A program made the position numbers and the translations under genes. From Notolepis coatsorum (lineage: Eukaryota > Chordata > Actinopteri > Aulopiformes > Paralepididae): DNA of 64,000 bases. Position 1 is the first letter of the stretch. Each line of letters begins with the position of its first letter. The notes beneath the pieces are model-generated. The model was not told the origin of the DNA, searched no databases, and saw nothing but the letters and a program-made list of their open reading frames with translations. This document shows, piece after piece, positions 1-11,534 of the stretch. Location: contig OZ020585.1 of NCBI GenBank assembly GCA_963971535.1, positions 154,057,371 to 154,121,370 on the forward strand. Reading direction: 5' to 3'.

Positions 1-1075
1 TGATGGGTTGCAGATTGCCATGGTGTTGAAGGGATTACCGGACTCATTCAAACCGTTTGTCGTACACGTCACTCAGACCAATAACCCTCTAACATTTGGT
101 GAGTTTAGAACTAAACTCTGAAGTTATGAGAGTACTGAAAAATACAAGACGAGTGACATGGACGAAGACAACGTCATGAGGACAAGCAGGGCAACGTCGA
201 GGACACAAGGACGTGGACGGGAGAAGAAAATGGACCTAGCTGACGTTGAATGCTACCCGTGCAGCAAGAAGAGGCATATGGCCCGGACATGCCTTAACGA
301 GCCCTGAGCTAGGCGAGAGGAGCGACGATGGGACACGCCACACCGAGGAAGGGGCCGCGGCCGAGGGCGATACCACGACCAGGTAAAGAAAGCTGACGGT
401 GGCATGGAGGATGACACAACTGCGTCATTCTTTTTCAAGATAAGTGACTGTCGGACACAAACTGGAAATAAGAAAGGTCTTATGGTCGACTGTGGGGCCA
501 CGACCCACATGATTAATGACCTTGCGAAGTTCAAGACAGTCGATAAGGACTTTCGACCCGAGGACCATGTGATAGAGCTGGCTGATGGGACAAAAGCGAC
601 CGGGATAGCGAAGATGAGGGGAGACGCCGAAGTGACTTTGCTCGACAGCGAGGGACGGCAAGTGAAGACGAGACTCAAACGAGCGATTTACATCCCATCT
701 TTCCCACAAGAAATTTTTTCTGTGAAAGCAGCGACATCCAGCGGAGCTGTGGTTCATTTCAAAGATGGTGATGACTGGCTGGTTCATCAGGATGGTACCA
801 AGTTCAAAATGGCTGTGTATGGTAGGCTATATTACCTTAGTACAGTAGATGATGAAGATACTGATGAATGCAATGGTTGCCATGACATCCAGACATGGTA
901 TAAGATATTTGGTCACTGTAATTTTGAGGATGTGTCAAAATTAGAGAAAGTGGTTGAAGGGATGTCTATCAAAGGGAAACATGATAAGTCTAATCATAAC
1001 TGTGAAGTATGTACACAGGGCAAGTTCACTCAAAGCAGGAACAGACAGGCATATGCCAAAGCTGAGGCGGTGCTA
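1..1075 (+). mobile_element. Ty1/copia relic, gag to pre-integrase part
   Basis: This is a fossil copia-type polyprotein region entering from the left edge of the window. Seen in order: a gag piece with the phrase LKGLPDSFKPFV (about 30-60), a short zinc-knuckle-like cysteine cluster (about 250-295), an aspartic protease core with DCGATTHM (about 488-512) followed by FRPEDHVIELADGT, and a GAG-pre-integrase stretch with a C-x2-C pair (about 870-1030). Such DSGATTHM-type proteases next to a pre-integrase domain are characteristic of Ty1/copia. The copy is broken, with several breaks, and looks old. A matching copia 3' end lies in the same orientation at 11874-12335, so the two pieces may be one copy split by later insertions. 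Confidence 0.85.
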
Positions 1076-1113
1076 GTTACATACAGACCTATGCGGTCCA
1101 ATATCATTTACTG

Positions 1114-1250
1114 ATGTTGTTTTCCCTCAAGCTTTCATAACTTAACCTAGCCATTTTGAAAATGAAATTTAACACCTGAATATATTGGAATGATGATGAT
1201 CCAAATAAAATTGCTAGGTTAAGTTATGAAAGCTGGAGGGAAAACAACAT
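1114..1250. mobile_element. short inverted-repeat element (MITE-like)
   Basis: Two 38-bp arms (1114-1151 and 1213-1250) are inverted complements with one mismatch and enclose an AT-rich loop of 61 bases. The arms begin with atgttgttttccctc. It interrupts the end of the copia relic. No clear target duplication was found. A small non-autonomous DNA transposon or foldback element is the simplest reading. Confidence 0.7.
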
Positions 1251-1496
1251 TGTATTTGAAGTTACTGCACGTTGCCTGTACATTACCTGTATAATTATTT
1301 AAGGAAATCGTGCAGCAGAGTGCAGTATCTGCTTTTTTGGGGTTAATTAAAATAATTATGTCATATTTTTGTATGCCTAAAGATTACTTCATTAATACAT
1401 GTTAAATCTGGGTAGTATCATCAATCTACCTATAACACATGTTGGATGGCAAGTCAAAAAACTTTAAAGCCATTTTTCTCAGTTTCACTGTTTAGA
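1251..1496. other. unassigned AT-rich spacer
   Basis: No coding potential, repeat structure or element end was recognised here. Confidence 0.4.
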
Positions 1497-1640
1497 AGTT
1501 ACTGCAGTCTGCCTTGACAGGGCAGCATAGTCTAGCAACGTTCGAGACAGGGGAGGGGAGAATTGAAGGGAGAATTGGCGAGGCGAAATTGGGGTGGGAG
1601 AAAAATGGAAAAATAAGGACAAAAAGTGGACAAAAAAAAA
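1497..1640 (+). mobile_element. SINE 3' tail fragment
   Basis: This stretch shares its order of motifs with the tail of the SINE at 26634-27114: gttcg-gacaggggaggg, then gaaattggg-tgggagaaaa, then a-aaagtgga and a poly-A run. The tRNA-like head seen in the other copy is absent, so this is a 5'-truncated copy. The family name is not known to me. Confidence 0.6.
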
Positions 1641-3164
1641 GAGAGCATGTACCTTGTACAGTTATTAAAAGGGGTAGACCGTAATAGTCCACATGTACCA
1701 GTAAAGATATACGAGTGTCGCGGTGGGGGTATGTGTGTGTCTGTATGTGTGTGTTGATGTACCTGCGGGACCCCAAGAGGAGGACACGCCCCGTAATGGT
1801 CTTGATGAGGACCTAGATGCTTACCTGGCCGGTTTAACAGGCAAGTGTATATCCGACTATGATGAGTATTCGAATCGCCTATCGCAGTACTGCGCCATGC
1901 TGTCCCTTCTTCCCTGCTTAGATGGAGTCCATGAAGTCCCGTTGGGAGCGTGGGGAGCCATCCTGTGGGGATGGTGATTTTGTGCAGAGGACAGTGACAG
2001 CAGGCCAGTGCGGGGCCACCAGGGGGGGATAACCTAATTACCGTCAGACAGTCTACACATGTGCTCCCTCTTTCTTAGGCAGCTGGGGTGTGCCGCTGGA
2101 GGGAGCAAGAGATGGATTGGCTGGCTGGCGTGGAGGGGCGGTGCCCGGAAGGACAGGCGCTGTTGAAAGGAGGATCGATGTTTGACAGTAAACAGAACAG
2201 AGTCGCAGGGATGACACGAGGAACGCGGAACTGCGGAGATACGAGGACACGCTACCCTTCTCTCATACCTTTTGCCACGGAAGACGCTTACTGCTCAACC
2301 TGCTGTGTTCACTTTCTCTCTGGGGAACGAGTGGAGCCGAAACCAAGAGCGAGACATTGTAGCCACGCTACACGCCATGAGTAAATACCCAGTATCGATA
2401 TATCTGCGCCGGCTGAACGTACTGTTTCCCGAGCTATCAGTAAATGGAGTATATGAACTGTGCTATAAGGAACTTTGGATAATGCAAACTGACATTACAA
2501 ACGGAAGAGAAATTGAGAGCACCGCATGCGGAAACGCTGTTACTATTAACCTGGGCCCGCTCGTTGGAGAGCAGTACAACGGGGCGGCCAATTGACTAAA
2601 CAAAAGAACTTAGGAGCTCGACGTGTGTAATTAACTGTGCTATTTCCTTGCCGCTAGGAGGACACTACTGCATTACCCTGATCAGCTCTGTACCGAGAAG
2701 TACCCTGTTCCCCGGTCCCAGTCGGAACGCTTTTCAGCCTGGGGCCGTGGGAGAGAGGGAGGGGGGGGAGAGACCCTCCCCGCCCACGCGCCTCCGGGCT
2801 GCGTTATATCTTTTTTTTGTCGTATTGTCTACCAACTATGACCAGTGCTTTTCACTGCCCCAGCCTAGGCTAGGATGCGGGAGGAACATTCTGGCCCCAG
2901 ACCTAAACCTTGTAGCACCCCATACCCACTACTATAGACATGCCCCCTTATCTTTGCTGTGTGCCACCAGTGTGCATTGTTCTTAATAGTACTTGATTAT
3001 GTGCGGTGACTCCCTGAGACCAGATGTGTGGTATTTATATTCTCAGGCTATGTTTGTAGTGTAGTGTGCAGTGTGATTCTGGATTAGTTTGTGACCATTT
3101 CCAGAACTGGGTGCAGTTCAGCACCATTTCCCACGTGTGCAGTGTTTTAGGAGCAGAACAGGTA
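1641..3164. other. unassigned region, possible old retroelement remnant
   Basis: Two modest open frames on the plus strand (about 1723-1977 and 2272-2595) read as ordinary, non-repetitive protein, but I do not recognise either. The first has an acidic stretch (DEDLDAYLAGL) and the second is rich in C, E and N. The sequence resumes beyond the L2 LINE at 11535-11873, where an AATAAA and an LTR-like U5 texture occur, so an LTR element relic is possible. No LTR pair was found. Confidence 0.35.
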
Positions 3165-3316
3165 GTGGGTTTATCCAGGCTGGATTACTGCAACACACTC
3201 CTCATCGGGATCTCTAGCAAGAACATCCAAAGGCTACAATGTATCCAAAACAGCGCTGCTAGGATCCTGATGAGAGTGCGGAAATACCACAACATCACTC
3301 CCATCCTCAAGTCCCT
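3165..3316 (+). mobile_element. L2-type LINE, part 1 (reverse transcriptase C-terminal region)
   Basis: The plus strand reads SRLDYCNTLLIGIS followed by RLQCIQNSAARIL, the well-known end of the reverse transcriptase thumb region of CR1/L2-clade fish LINEs. Reading continues after the Gmr1-like insertion with the expected SLHWLPVSLRIEFK at 10055. This is a 5'-truncated LINE that serves as a dated landing site: it is cut at tccct (3312-3316) by the LTR element that follows. Confidence 0.85.
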
Positions 3317-4045
3317 TGTTACGACCCCTGTGAGTCTAAGGGTAAAGGGCTGTAACATAACAGTTGGTTGACAGAAAAGATGGACCAGGTTTGTAAACAA
3401 CAATGATATTTATTGAATAGAGGCAAAGGAAGCACATGTAGCTCAGGGGTGAGCCCAGGCCAAAACAACAAACAAACACCACTATACTCCAAATAAACAC
3501 AATCTAATCTATGGTAAAAGAGATTACATTACCTAAACTACTCTTACCTAACCAAAACAGGAGAAAACAATGTCCAAAGGAAATGGCAGCTCACCCCATC
3601 TGTGCTTCCTGAAAAAGAGAGGAAAACACATTAATTATACAGAAACAAAAGCAGAATATGTACAAAAACAAACTATAATTAACAATGCTCTCTCTGTGGC
3701 CATACACACACAAGGAAATTACTACTAAGCACCAAAGGCAATAAACGAAATGCAATACTGTCAAAGTTACAGGTTTACCAAAAACACAACATGCCTAGCC
3801 TCATGCCAGAGAGAGAGAAAGACTGAAGTGAGAAGCCATGTTTTAACAGGTGTGGGGTGATCCATGATTGGGTGGTGTGGATTGAGTGTTGGAGTCTGAA
3901 GCCATCCACCAATCGGTGCTGTATTGCAATAATGGAAGAATTGACCAATGGTGAAGGGAACAATGGCTGGAGGGAGGAAACAAACAAAATGGAGAACACA
4001 CATATGGAGACACACACTCGGGAATATATACATTGGGATGTAACA
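3317..4045 (-). repeat. 3' LTR of Gmr1-like element
   Basis: This 729-bp direct repeat matches 9326-10054 with about six differences by eye. It begins tgttacgacc and ends gtaaca, a short inverted terminal pair. Because coding runs on the minus strand, this is the downstream LTR. A C-rich run at 4046 reads on the minus strand as the purine-rich tract next to the LTR. Confidence 0.93.
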
Positions 4046-4301
4046 CCCCCATACATAAGACAAAAAACATGCCTACATAAACTACCAACTAAACATGTTT
4101 TTTTTTTTTTTCTTTAACAACGAGATAACATCCCGAGATAACATGCACTCCAAAACAAAGAGCTATGAAAAAACTAGCAGCAACATAAAACGAGTCCACA
4201 GCAACATAGACCGAGTAGACAGCAAAAATAGATCAAGTCGACAGCAATATACAGTAGAACGAGTCGACAGCAAAATAGAACAAGTCGACAGCACGAGAGA
4301 T

Positions 4302-7300
4302 TTAACTCCGAGATAGAGCATCCGCCAACACATTCTCAGACCCCTTCTTATGCTTTATGCTGAGGTTATAATTTTGCACTATGAGCGCCCAACGCATGAG
4401 GCGCTGATTGTGGTTGTACATCCGCAACAGAAAAACCAATGGGTTGTGGTCGGTGTATACTACCACTGGTAATACGCTCGAACCGACATACACCTCAAAA
4501 TGTTGCAACGCATACAACATAGCCAAAGTCTCCTTTTCAATAGTGGAATAGTTTAGTTGATGTTTGTTAAATTTCCGGGAGAAATAACAAACCGGGTGAC
4601 TGACACCATCATGATCTTCCTGTAATAACACCCCTCCAGCTCCCACCCCGCTGGCATCCACCTCCAGCTGGAACGGCAGGGAGAAATCGGGAGCAGAGAG
4701 AACAGGGGAACTGCATAAGAGAGCTTTAACACTATCAAATGCATTTTGACAATCAGCTGTCCAAATGAATGGTTTGGACGGGCTACACAGGCTAGTGAGA
4801 GAAGTGACGACAGAAGAAAAGTTCCGGCAAAAACCACGGTAATACCCAGCCATCCCAAGGAATCTACGCAATTCCCGCCTAGTAGTAGGCACTGGAAAAG
4901 TTGTGATTGCAGATATTTTTGCATCCACCGGACGCACTTGGCCTTGTCCTACCTGCTTACCAAGATAGGTAACCGTAGCCTTGCCGAACTCACACTTGGC
5001 AAGGTTAAGGGTCAGGGAGGCTCCAGCTAAGCGGTCAAAGACAGTTTGCAAGGTTGTCATGTGGTCACGCCAGTTGGTCGAATAGACAACCAGGTCATCG
5101 AGATAGGCATTACAATTTGGAACACCAGCCAGGACTAGGGTCACCAGTCGCTGGAAAGTGGCCGGGGCATTACGCATTCCAAAAGGCATTACAGTATATT
5201 GCAAAAAATTGTCAGGAGTAACAAACGCCGAGATTTCCGAGGCACGGGGGGTCAAAGGGACCTGCCAGTAACCCTTTAACAAATCTAGTTTGCTAACATA
5301 GGTGGCAGATCCAAGGTTGTCAATACAATCTTCCATGCGGGGCAGTGGGAAGGAATCAGGCACGGTGACAGCATTTACCTTTCGGAAATCAGTACAAAAT
5401 CTAGGAGTTCCATCCGATTTGGGAGCTAACAAGCAAGGTGAACTCCAGGGACTGCAACTTGGCTTGGCTAAACCATGTTTTAACAAATAGTCAACCTCCT
5501 GTTGCATCATGGCCCTCTTGGTGATGTTAACACGGTATGCATGTTGCTTGATAGGCACAGCATTGTTAACTTTAATATCATGGGCCAATACAGAAGTACA
5601 GGAGGGAACATCACCAAACAGAGCCATGTAGGCCTGAATCAAATTTGTGATGTCCTCTCGCTGCTCCTCAGGTAAGTGTGCTAAGTGAGTGGGCAGGTTC
5701 AATAACATCTCAGTGTTGGACAATCTAGCACCCTGATGGGCTGCATTGCGCAACTCCAAGCCATCTACGTCCTCACCACTAACGTCAGGAGAGTCCGGAA
5801 CTATTGGAGTTGAGGCAACAGCAGAGACGGCCAGTCCGGCTGTCTGGTCTGAGGTCTTCACCTGCACACCATCTCTGGAAAAATATGGTTTAAGCATATT
5901 GATGTGGCAAACACGAGAGTGACGTTTACGATCAGGGGTGCGAACCACATAGTCTGTATCACTTATCTTCTTGTCTATTGCATACGGTCCGGAAAAACGA
6001 GCGGAAAGAGCAGAACCAAGGATAGGTAACAGGACTAGAACCTTATCACCTGGCTGGAAAGATCGAGAAACAGCTTTCTCGTCATAGTGCCGTTTCATAG
6101 TTCTCTGGGAAGAAGAGAGCGCTTCTTTTGCGAGAGAGCACGCCTGATGCAGTCGCTCTCGAAACTGGCTAACAAAATCTAGAACATTAGTGGGTGTGCT
6201 GGCACCCTTTGACATGAACCGTTCTTTAAGAACTTTCAGAGGCCCTCTAACAGTGTGCCCAAAAATGAGCTCAGCAGGACTGAAACCAAGAGACTCCTGT
6301 ATGGTCTCTCGCGCAGCAAATAGAACAAGGGGGACACCCTCATCCCAATCTTTCTCTGTGTCTAAGCAATATTTACGCAGCATGGACTTTAAGGTCTGAT
6401 GCCAACGTTCTAGAGCCCCCTGAGTTTCAGGGTGGTAGGCACTGGACACTATATGTCGGATACCCAGGGACTGTAACACTTGCTCAAATAACCTAGACAG
6501 GAAGTTGGTGCCTTGATCCGTTTGTACTACCTTAGGCAGTCCAAACGTGGAGAAGAACTTCGTCAAAGCCTTAATTATTACAGGCGCTGTAATTCTGCGA
6601 AGAGGGATAGCCTCAGGGAAACGGGTGGCGGTACACATTATTGTCAACAAAAACTGATTGCCGGCTTTGGTCCTTGGCAACGGACCAACACAGTCAACTA
6701 TGACATGTTCAAATGGTTCACCGACCGCTGGTATAGGACAGAGGGGAGCAGGTGGAATTACCTGGTTTGGCTTTCCGGTGATCTGACAAGTACTACAGGT
6801 ACGACAGTACTGTGCTACATCGGACTTCAAACCGGGCCAAAAGAAATGTTGAAGTATTCTGTTGTATGTTTTAGTGACTCCCAAGTGTCCAGACCAAGGG
6901 TGGTCATGGGCCAAGAACAGTACATGCTGACGATAAACTGCAGGGACAACAATCTGATAAACAGTGCTCCAGTCTGGTACCTGATCTGGTAGCCCTATCT
7001 CCGATTGTGCATGCTCTGCCAGTCTAGTACCATGGGACCTCCATGTACGCATCAAAACTCCTTCATCCACAAAATAAGAATGCAACTCTCTCCTCTGTTC
7101 TGTTTCAAGAGAAGAGAAACATTTTGCAAGAGAAGGGTCAGCCTTCTGGGCAGTAATTAGCATTTCACGAGTAACGGGTAACTTCAAAGCGTCGGAACTA
7201 GTTACAGTTGTCTGTGGGGGTACCTTACTATGAGTCGGTGGTTTGTCAGCGGTATCAGAAGTTGGAGCCAGCAACTCCTCCCTGACAAAGGCTGAAGCAA

Positions 7301-9208
7301 AAACAGAGTCAGACAAATTAATTTCATCACCTCTCTTTTTCAATTGAGCCCGAGTGACAACACTTGCAGAAAAAACTTCAGGGAAGTTCTGTGACAAGTC
7401 ATCAGGCAGAGAATCTGTGTCTGGGTGATCCAACACTTCCAGCACAGCGTTCACCTGTCCTCCAGCTAAATCATTTCCCATGATAAAGGAAATGTCTTTA
7501 ACTGGCAAGGAAGGTCTCACCCCTATTTTAAAGAAACCAGTGACTAAATCAGATTGTACATGAATACAGTGTAACGGGGCTGGCACGAAACCCATCTCAA
7601 TACCTTGAACTAGGACACTAGAACCACAGGAAGATTTCTCAGACAGAGGTAGTACATCAGAGAGGATAAAGGATTGTGAGGCTCCAGTATCTCGTAAGAT
7701 CTGAACTGTACACTGATCTTTTGGATCCCCTGTCAAGGAAACTAAACCCTTGGAAGTAAATGGCCTGAAACAAGGATCGAGAACATCCTGATCATTGTGC
7801 ATCTGTTGATCGGAATCAGGTGCCATTTTAATCAGACCAACCCCTTTGGGTTGTCTAAAGTTCTGAGAGGACGGTTGCTGCTTACGTTTCAATGTTAAAC
7901 AGTCAGAAATAACATGACCAGATTTATGACAGTAGTAACATGTCCGCTCCTCTTTTGAGCGTGGAGGTGACATTTTTGGTCGGGGGTGTGTGAATTCTGA
8001 ATGGTTGGGGACAGAATGTTTCTGAGAGAAATCATGGGGGAGAAACGAGTCACGCCTATCTACAAACACAGTTTTATGGGTTAGCGCAAACTCATCAGCT
8101 AATACAGCAGCTTGCTGCAGAGTGGACACTTTCTGCTCACTCAGGTAAATTACAATACGCTCTGGCAAACGATTCTTAAACTCTTCTAATAGAATGAGTT
8201 CTCTGAGAGAGTTAAGATCTGAGGCCTTGCTTGCTGCACACCATTTATCAAAGAGAGTTCCCTTCTCTCTAGCAAACTCTACAAAGGTCTGGTTGACAGC
8301 TCTCTTGTGACTGCGAAACCTCTGCCTATAAGCTTCGGGCACAAGCTCATATGCACGAAGGATGGCAGCCTTCACAGTATCATACAATAGACTATCTTCT
8401 AGGGAAAGTGTTGAACAAACCTCTTGGGCTTTACCAGTCAATTTGCATTGAAGCAACAAAGGCCAGACCTCTCTTGGCCAGCGCAATGAAGCAGCAATAC
8501 GCTCAAACACATTAAAATAAGTATCAACTTCGGTCTCTCGGAACGGAGGCACCAAAGCAATGTGTTTACTTATATCAAAAGTGTGTGATGAATAAGCTGT
8601 GGAGGAGGACATACCCGGGCCTTGTGGAGGAGTCGGTGTAGCAGAGTTGGATCCACTCCTTTGGTCTCCCAGCTCCAACTCCCGCAGTCTGAGCTCTTTT
8701 TCCACCTCAAGCTCCAACCTACGGATGTTAATAGCCCTTTCATTTTCCGCCTCAAGCTCCATTTTACGAAGCCGATACTCCGCCTCACGTGCTTGTGCCT
8801 TCTCCTGAGCCTCCATCTGGAGACGGGCTATTCTAACCTTGACCTGGGCCCCTTCTCGAGACCCAGTTGACACAGGAGAGGTCAATGTGGCAATGTGACG
8901 TTCACACCTGCCTTTTCAGCACCATGGGCTTGCTCCTCAGAAGGCGGTGCTTCTGTAAGTTCACCAGGAGGACTTGCATGTTCATCAGAGACCGCAGGTA
9001 AAACAAGCGTCCCCTGCTCCAACAGCTTATCTACCACAAGACACCTGATATCCTGCTTAAGATGCTTTTGTTGAACCGAGAGTTGAAAATGTGTGGCAAT
9101 CTCCACTAAGTCTGCCTTGCGGCAGCTATCTAGCACTTCCCAAGTAGGATTGCTCAAGAATTTCCCCAGATCAAAAGTACTAACTGCCATTATTTTTTTT
9201 TTACACAA
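4302..9208 (-). CDS. gag-pol coding region of Gmr1-like element
   Basis: The region encodes Gag and Pol of a retrotransposon. Seen from the upstream end: a Gag head (about 9190-8890), a long charged coiled coil rich in E, R and L (about 8840-8660), a capsid-like domain (about 8570-8060), a CCHC zinc knuckle CYYCHKSGHVISDC (about 7950-7899), a protease with DTGAS (near 7690), and an integrase zinc-binding HHCC region (about 6910-6770). The integrase DDE core follows, with VDCVGPLPR, TDQGTNF and QGALERWH (about 6700-6400). Next comes reverse transcriptase with LDLLKGYWQVPL and YLDD (about 5560-5000), then RNase H with EVDASG and VYTDHNP (about 4680-4310). The 1,500-codon open stretch and the strong motifs suggest little decay. 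Integrase before reverse transcriptase is real, because both lie in one frame. Confidence 0.9.
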
Positions 9209-9303
9209 ATGCCATTTTTACACAAAGTAATTAATAACTATACAAGTGTAAACAAACACAGTTCACCAAATCCATCAACCAACAATTGAACACGGGTTAC
9301 AAA

Positions 9304-9321
9304 ATCCAGGCAGAGCCCCCA
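9304..9321 (-). other. primer-binding site, tRNA-Pro-like
   Basis: On the minus strand, four bases inside the upstream LTR, the sequence TGGGGGCTCTGCCTGGAT matches the complement of the vertebrate tRNA-Pro 3' end at about 15 of 18 positions from memory. The position and the TGG start are those expected of a reverse-transcription primer site. Confidence 0.65.
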
Positions 9322-9325
9322 TTTA

Positions 9326-10054
9326 TGTTACGACCCCTGTGAGTCTAAGTGTAAAGGGCTGTAACATAACAGTTGGTTGACAGAAAAGATGGACCAGGTT
9401 TGTAAACAACAATGATATTTATTGAATAGAGGCAAAGGAAGCACATGTAGCTCAGGGGTGAGCCCAGGCCAAAACAACAAACAAACACCACTATACTCCA
9501 AATAAACACAATCTAATCTATGGTAAAAGAGATTACATTACCTAAACTACTCTTACCTAACCAAAACAGGAGAAAACAATGTCCAAAGGAAATGGCAGCT
9601 CACCCCATCTGTGCTTCCTGAAAAAGAGAGAAAAACACATTAATTATATAGAAACAAAAGCAGAATATGTACAAAAACAAACTATAATTAACAATGCTCT
9701 CTCTGTGGCCATACACACACAAGGAAATTACTACTAAGCACCAAAGGCAATAAACGAAATGCAATACTGTCAAAGTTACAGGTTTACCAAAAACACAACA
9801 TGCCTAGCCTCATGCCAGAGAGAGAGAACGACTGAAGTGAGAAGCCATGTTTTAACAGGTGTGGGGTGATCCATGATTGGGTGGTGTGGATTGAGTGTTG
9901 GAGTCTGAAGCCATCCACCAATCGGTGCTGTATTGCAATAATGGAAGAATTGACCAATGGTGAAGGGAACAATGGCTGGAGGGAGGAAACAAACAAAATG
10001 GAGAACACACACATGGAGACACACACTGGGGAATATATACATTGGGATGTAACA
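9326..10054 (-). repeat. 5' LTR of Gmr1-like element
   Basis: This is the upstream LTR for the minus-strand element, 729 bp and nearly identical to 3317-4045. It is followed at once by the second copy of the target duplication tccct and then by the continued L2 reading frame. Confidence 0.93.
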
Positions 10055-10105
10055 TCCCTTCACTGGCTCCCTGTCTCACTCAGGATTGAGTTCAAAGTCT
10101 CCCTC
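10055..10105 (+). mobile_element. L2-type LINE, part 2
   Basis: The frame SLHWLPVSLRIEFK continues the LINE begun at 3165. It breaks off at about 10105 where a second LINE end is inserted, and resumes at about 11038. Confidence 0.8.
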
Positions 10106-11037
10106 CGAGGACTTGACATGGACCACACACATTGACAGTGTTGTGAAGAAGGCACGACAACGCCTCTACTTCCTCAGGCGCCTAAGGAAGTTCCAAGTCA
10201 GTCAGAAGATCCTTAGGAACTTCTACTCATGTACAATAGAGAGCATCCTGACCGGCAACATCACCTCCTGGTTTGGGAATAGCACTGCACAAGACCGTAG
10301 CAGACTACAAAGAGTGACACGTTCAGCCGAACGCACAATTAGAGGGGGGCTTCCCACCCTCCAGAACATTTACAACAAGCGGTGCAAGGGGAAGGCTAAG
10401 AGAATTATTAAGGACTCGAGCCACCCGAACAACTGCCTCTTTGAACTGCTGCCGTCAGGCAAGCGATACCGGAGTCTTATGGCGAGCACAGAAAGACTCA
10501 GAAGGAGCTTCTATCCCCAGGCCATCAGGCTGCTAAACGAACAATAATCGCTAAACGAACAATAATCACTATGCAACAACCATCAAATGCACACAGCACA
10601 CACACCCACACGCACACACACACTCACTCAAACAAACAACACACTGCAGCACCCACTCTCCACACTTTAGATCACACAAACACACTTACACTTTATATTT
10701 ATTGATAAAGGATTTGCACTACAACTCGTACACCTACTGTGAATTGTACCTAAACTGCACCTCGTCCATTTATGCCTTGCACTATATAGTATTGTATATT
10801 AGTACACTGCACAGTATTGTATATTGTATGGTAACTACGTCTACGAACATTGTACATATGTCTAAACTGAACACTGTGACCTCTTTTTTTTTTCTTCTAA
10901 TTTTTACTATGTTTTTATTTCATACTTATCTTGTCATGCACAGTCTCTGGAGCGCAACAGTAAGAAGCATTTTGTACAAAAGTATTCTGTACTTCTGTAT
11001 GACAACTATTAAAGAAACTTGAAACTTGAAACTTGAA
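10106..11037 (+). mobile_element. second LINE, 5'-truncated 3' end
   Basis: The plus strand encodes the C-terminal 140 or so residues of a LINE ORF2: KKARQRLYFLRRLRKF, then SCTIESILTGNITSWFGN, then ELLPSGKRYRSL and a stop after FYPQAIRLLNEQ (10086-10547). A 3' untranslated region of about 490 bases with CA-rich stretches follows, ending in repeats of gaaactt at about 11010-11037. This C-terminal block is common in fish CR1/L2-group LINEs. It lies within the older L2, whose frame is interrupted here. Confidence 0.82.
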
Positions 11038-11534
11038 CTCACCCACAAATGCCTCTACGGAAACGCCCCCCCTATACCTCAAATAACTCATCACCCCTCA
11101 CTCCTCCTCTCGACATCTCCGCTCTGGCCAGGCAAACCTCCTCCAGCGCCCAAGGACAAATCTCTGCACTATGGGAGATCGGGCTTTTTGCTCTTCCGCT
11201 CCCAATCTGTGGAAAGCTCTCCCTGACTACCTGAGAGCACCACAGACTGTGGATGTTTTTAAGAAAGGCCTCAAAACTCACCTTTTTAGTAGAGCTTTCT
11301 GACTTTTTATCAAATTTTTAGCTCCACACATTTTATGTTCTTTTACCAATTTCTTTTATCAGTTTTATTTATTCTATGTTTCTCTATGTTACTCTATGTT
11401 TTAGTATTGCCTATATTTATATTCTTTATTTCCTTTATTCTCGCTAGTTTTAAGTTATGTTAACTGTAGCGCTTTGAGATTTGCTCTGCAACTGTAAAGC
11501 GCATTACAAATGGAATCTATTATTATTATTATTA
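11038..11534 (+). mobile_element. L2-type LINE, part 3, with (ATT)n tail
   Basis: The L2 reading resumes with LTHKCLYGNAPP and runs to the usual C-terminal end (LTFLVEL). It is followed by a 3' untranslated region with the typical gtaaagcgcattacaaatgg and a terminal ATT microsatellite at about 11515-11534. The frame is decayed. With 3165-3316 and 10055-10105 it makes one 5'-truncated copy of about 700 bp. Confidence 0.82.

Larger units (their letters stand above)
3317..10054 (-). mobile_element. Gmr1-like Ty3/gypsy LTR retrotransposon
   Basis: This is a 6738-bp element bounded by two 729-bp LTRs that start TGTTACGACC and end GTAACA. The 5-bp target duplication tccct (3312-3316 and 10055-10059) lies inside an L2 LINE. 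The coding direction is minus. The order of parts is gag, zinc knuckle, protease, integrase, then reverse transcriptase and RNase H. Integrase ahead of reverse transcriptase is the mark of the Gmr1 group, deuterostome gypsy elements with a copia-like order first named from cod. The LTRs differ at only about half a dozen sites by eye, so the insertion is recent. It looks nearly whole, with about one break at most. Confidence 0.92.

Noticed and set aside
3317-10054. A rearranged ordinary gypsy element as the reason for integrase before reverse transcriptase
   Set aside because: All domains lie in one long frame with normal spacing, and the order agrees with the known Gmr1 group.
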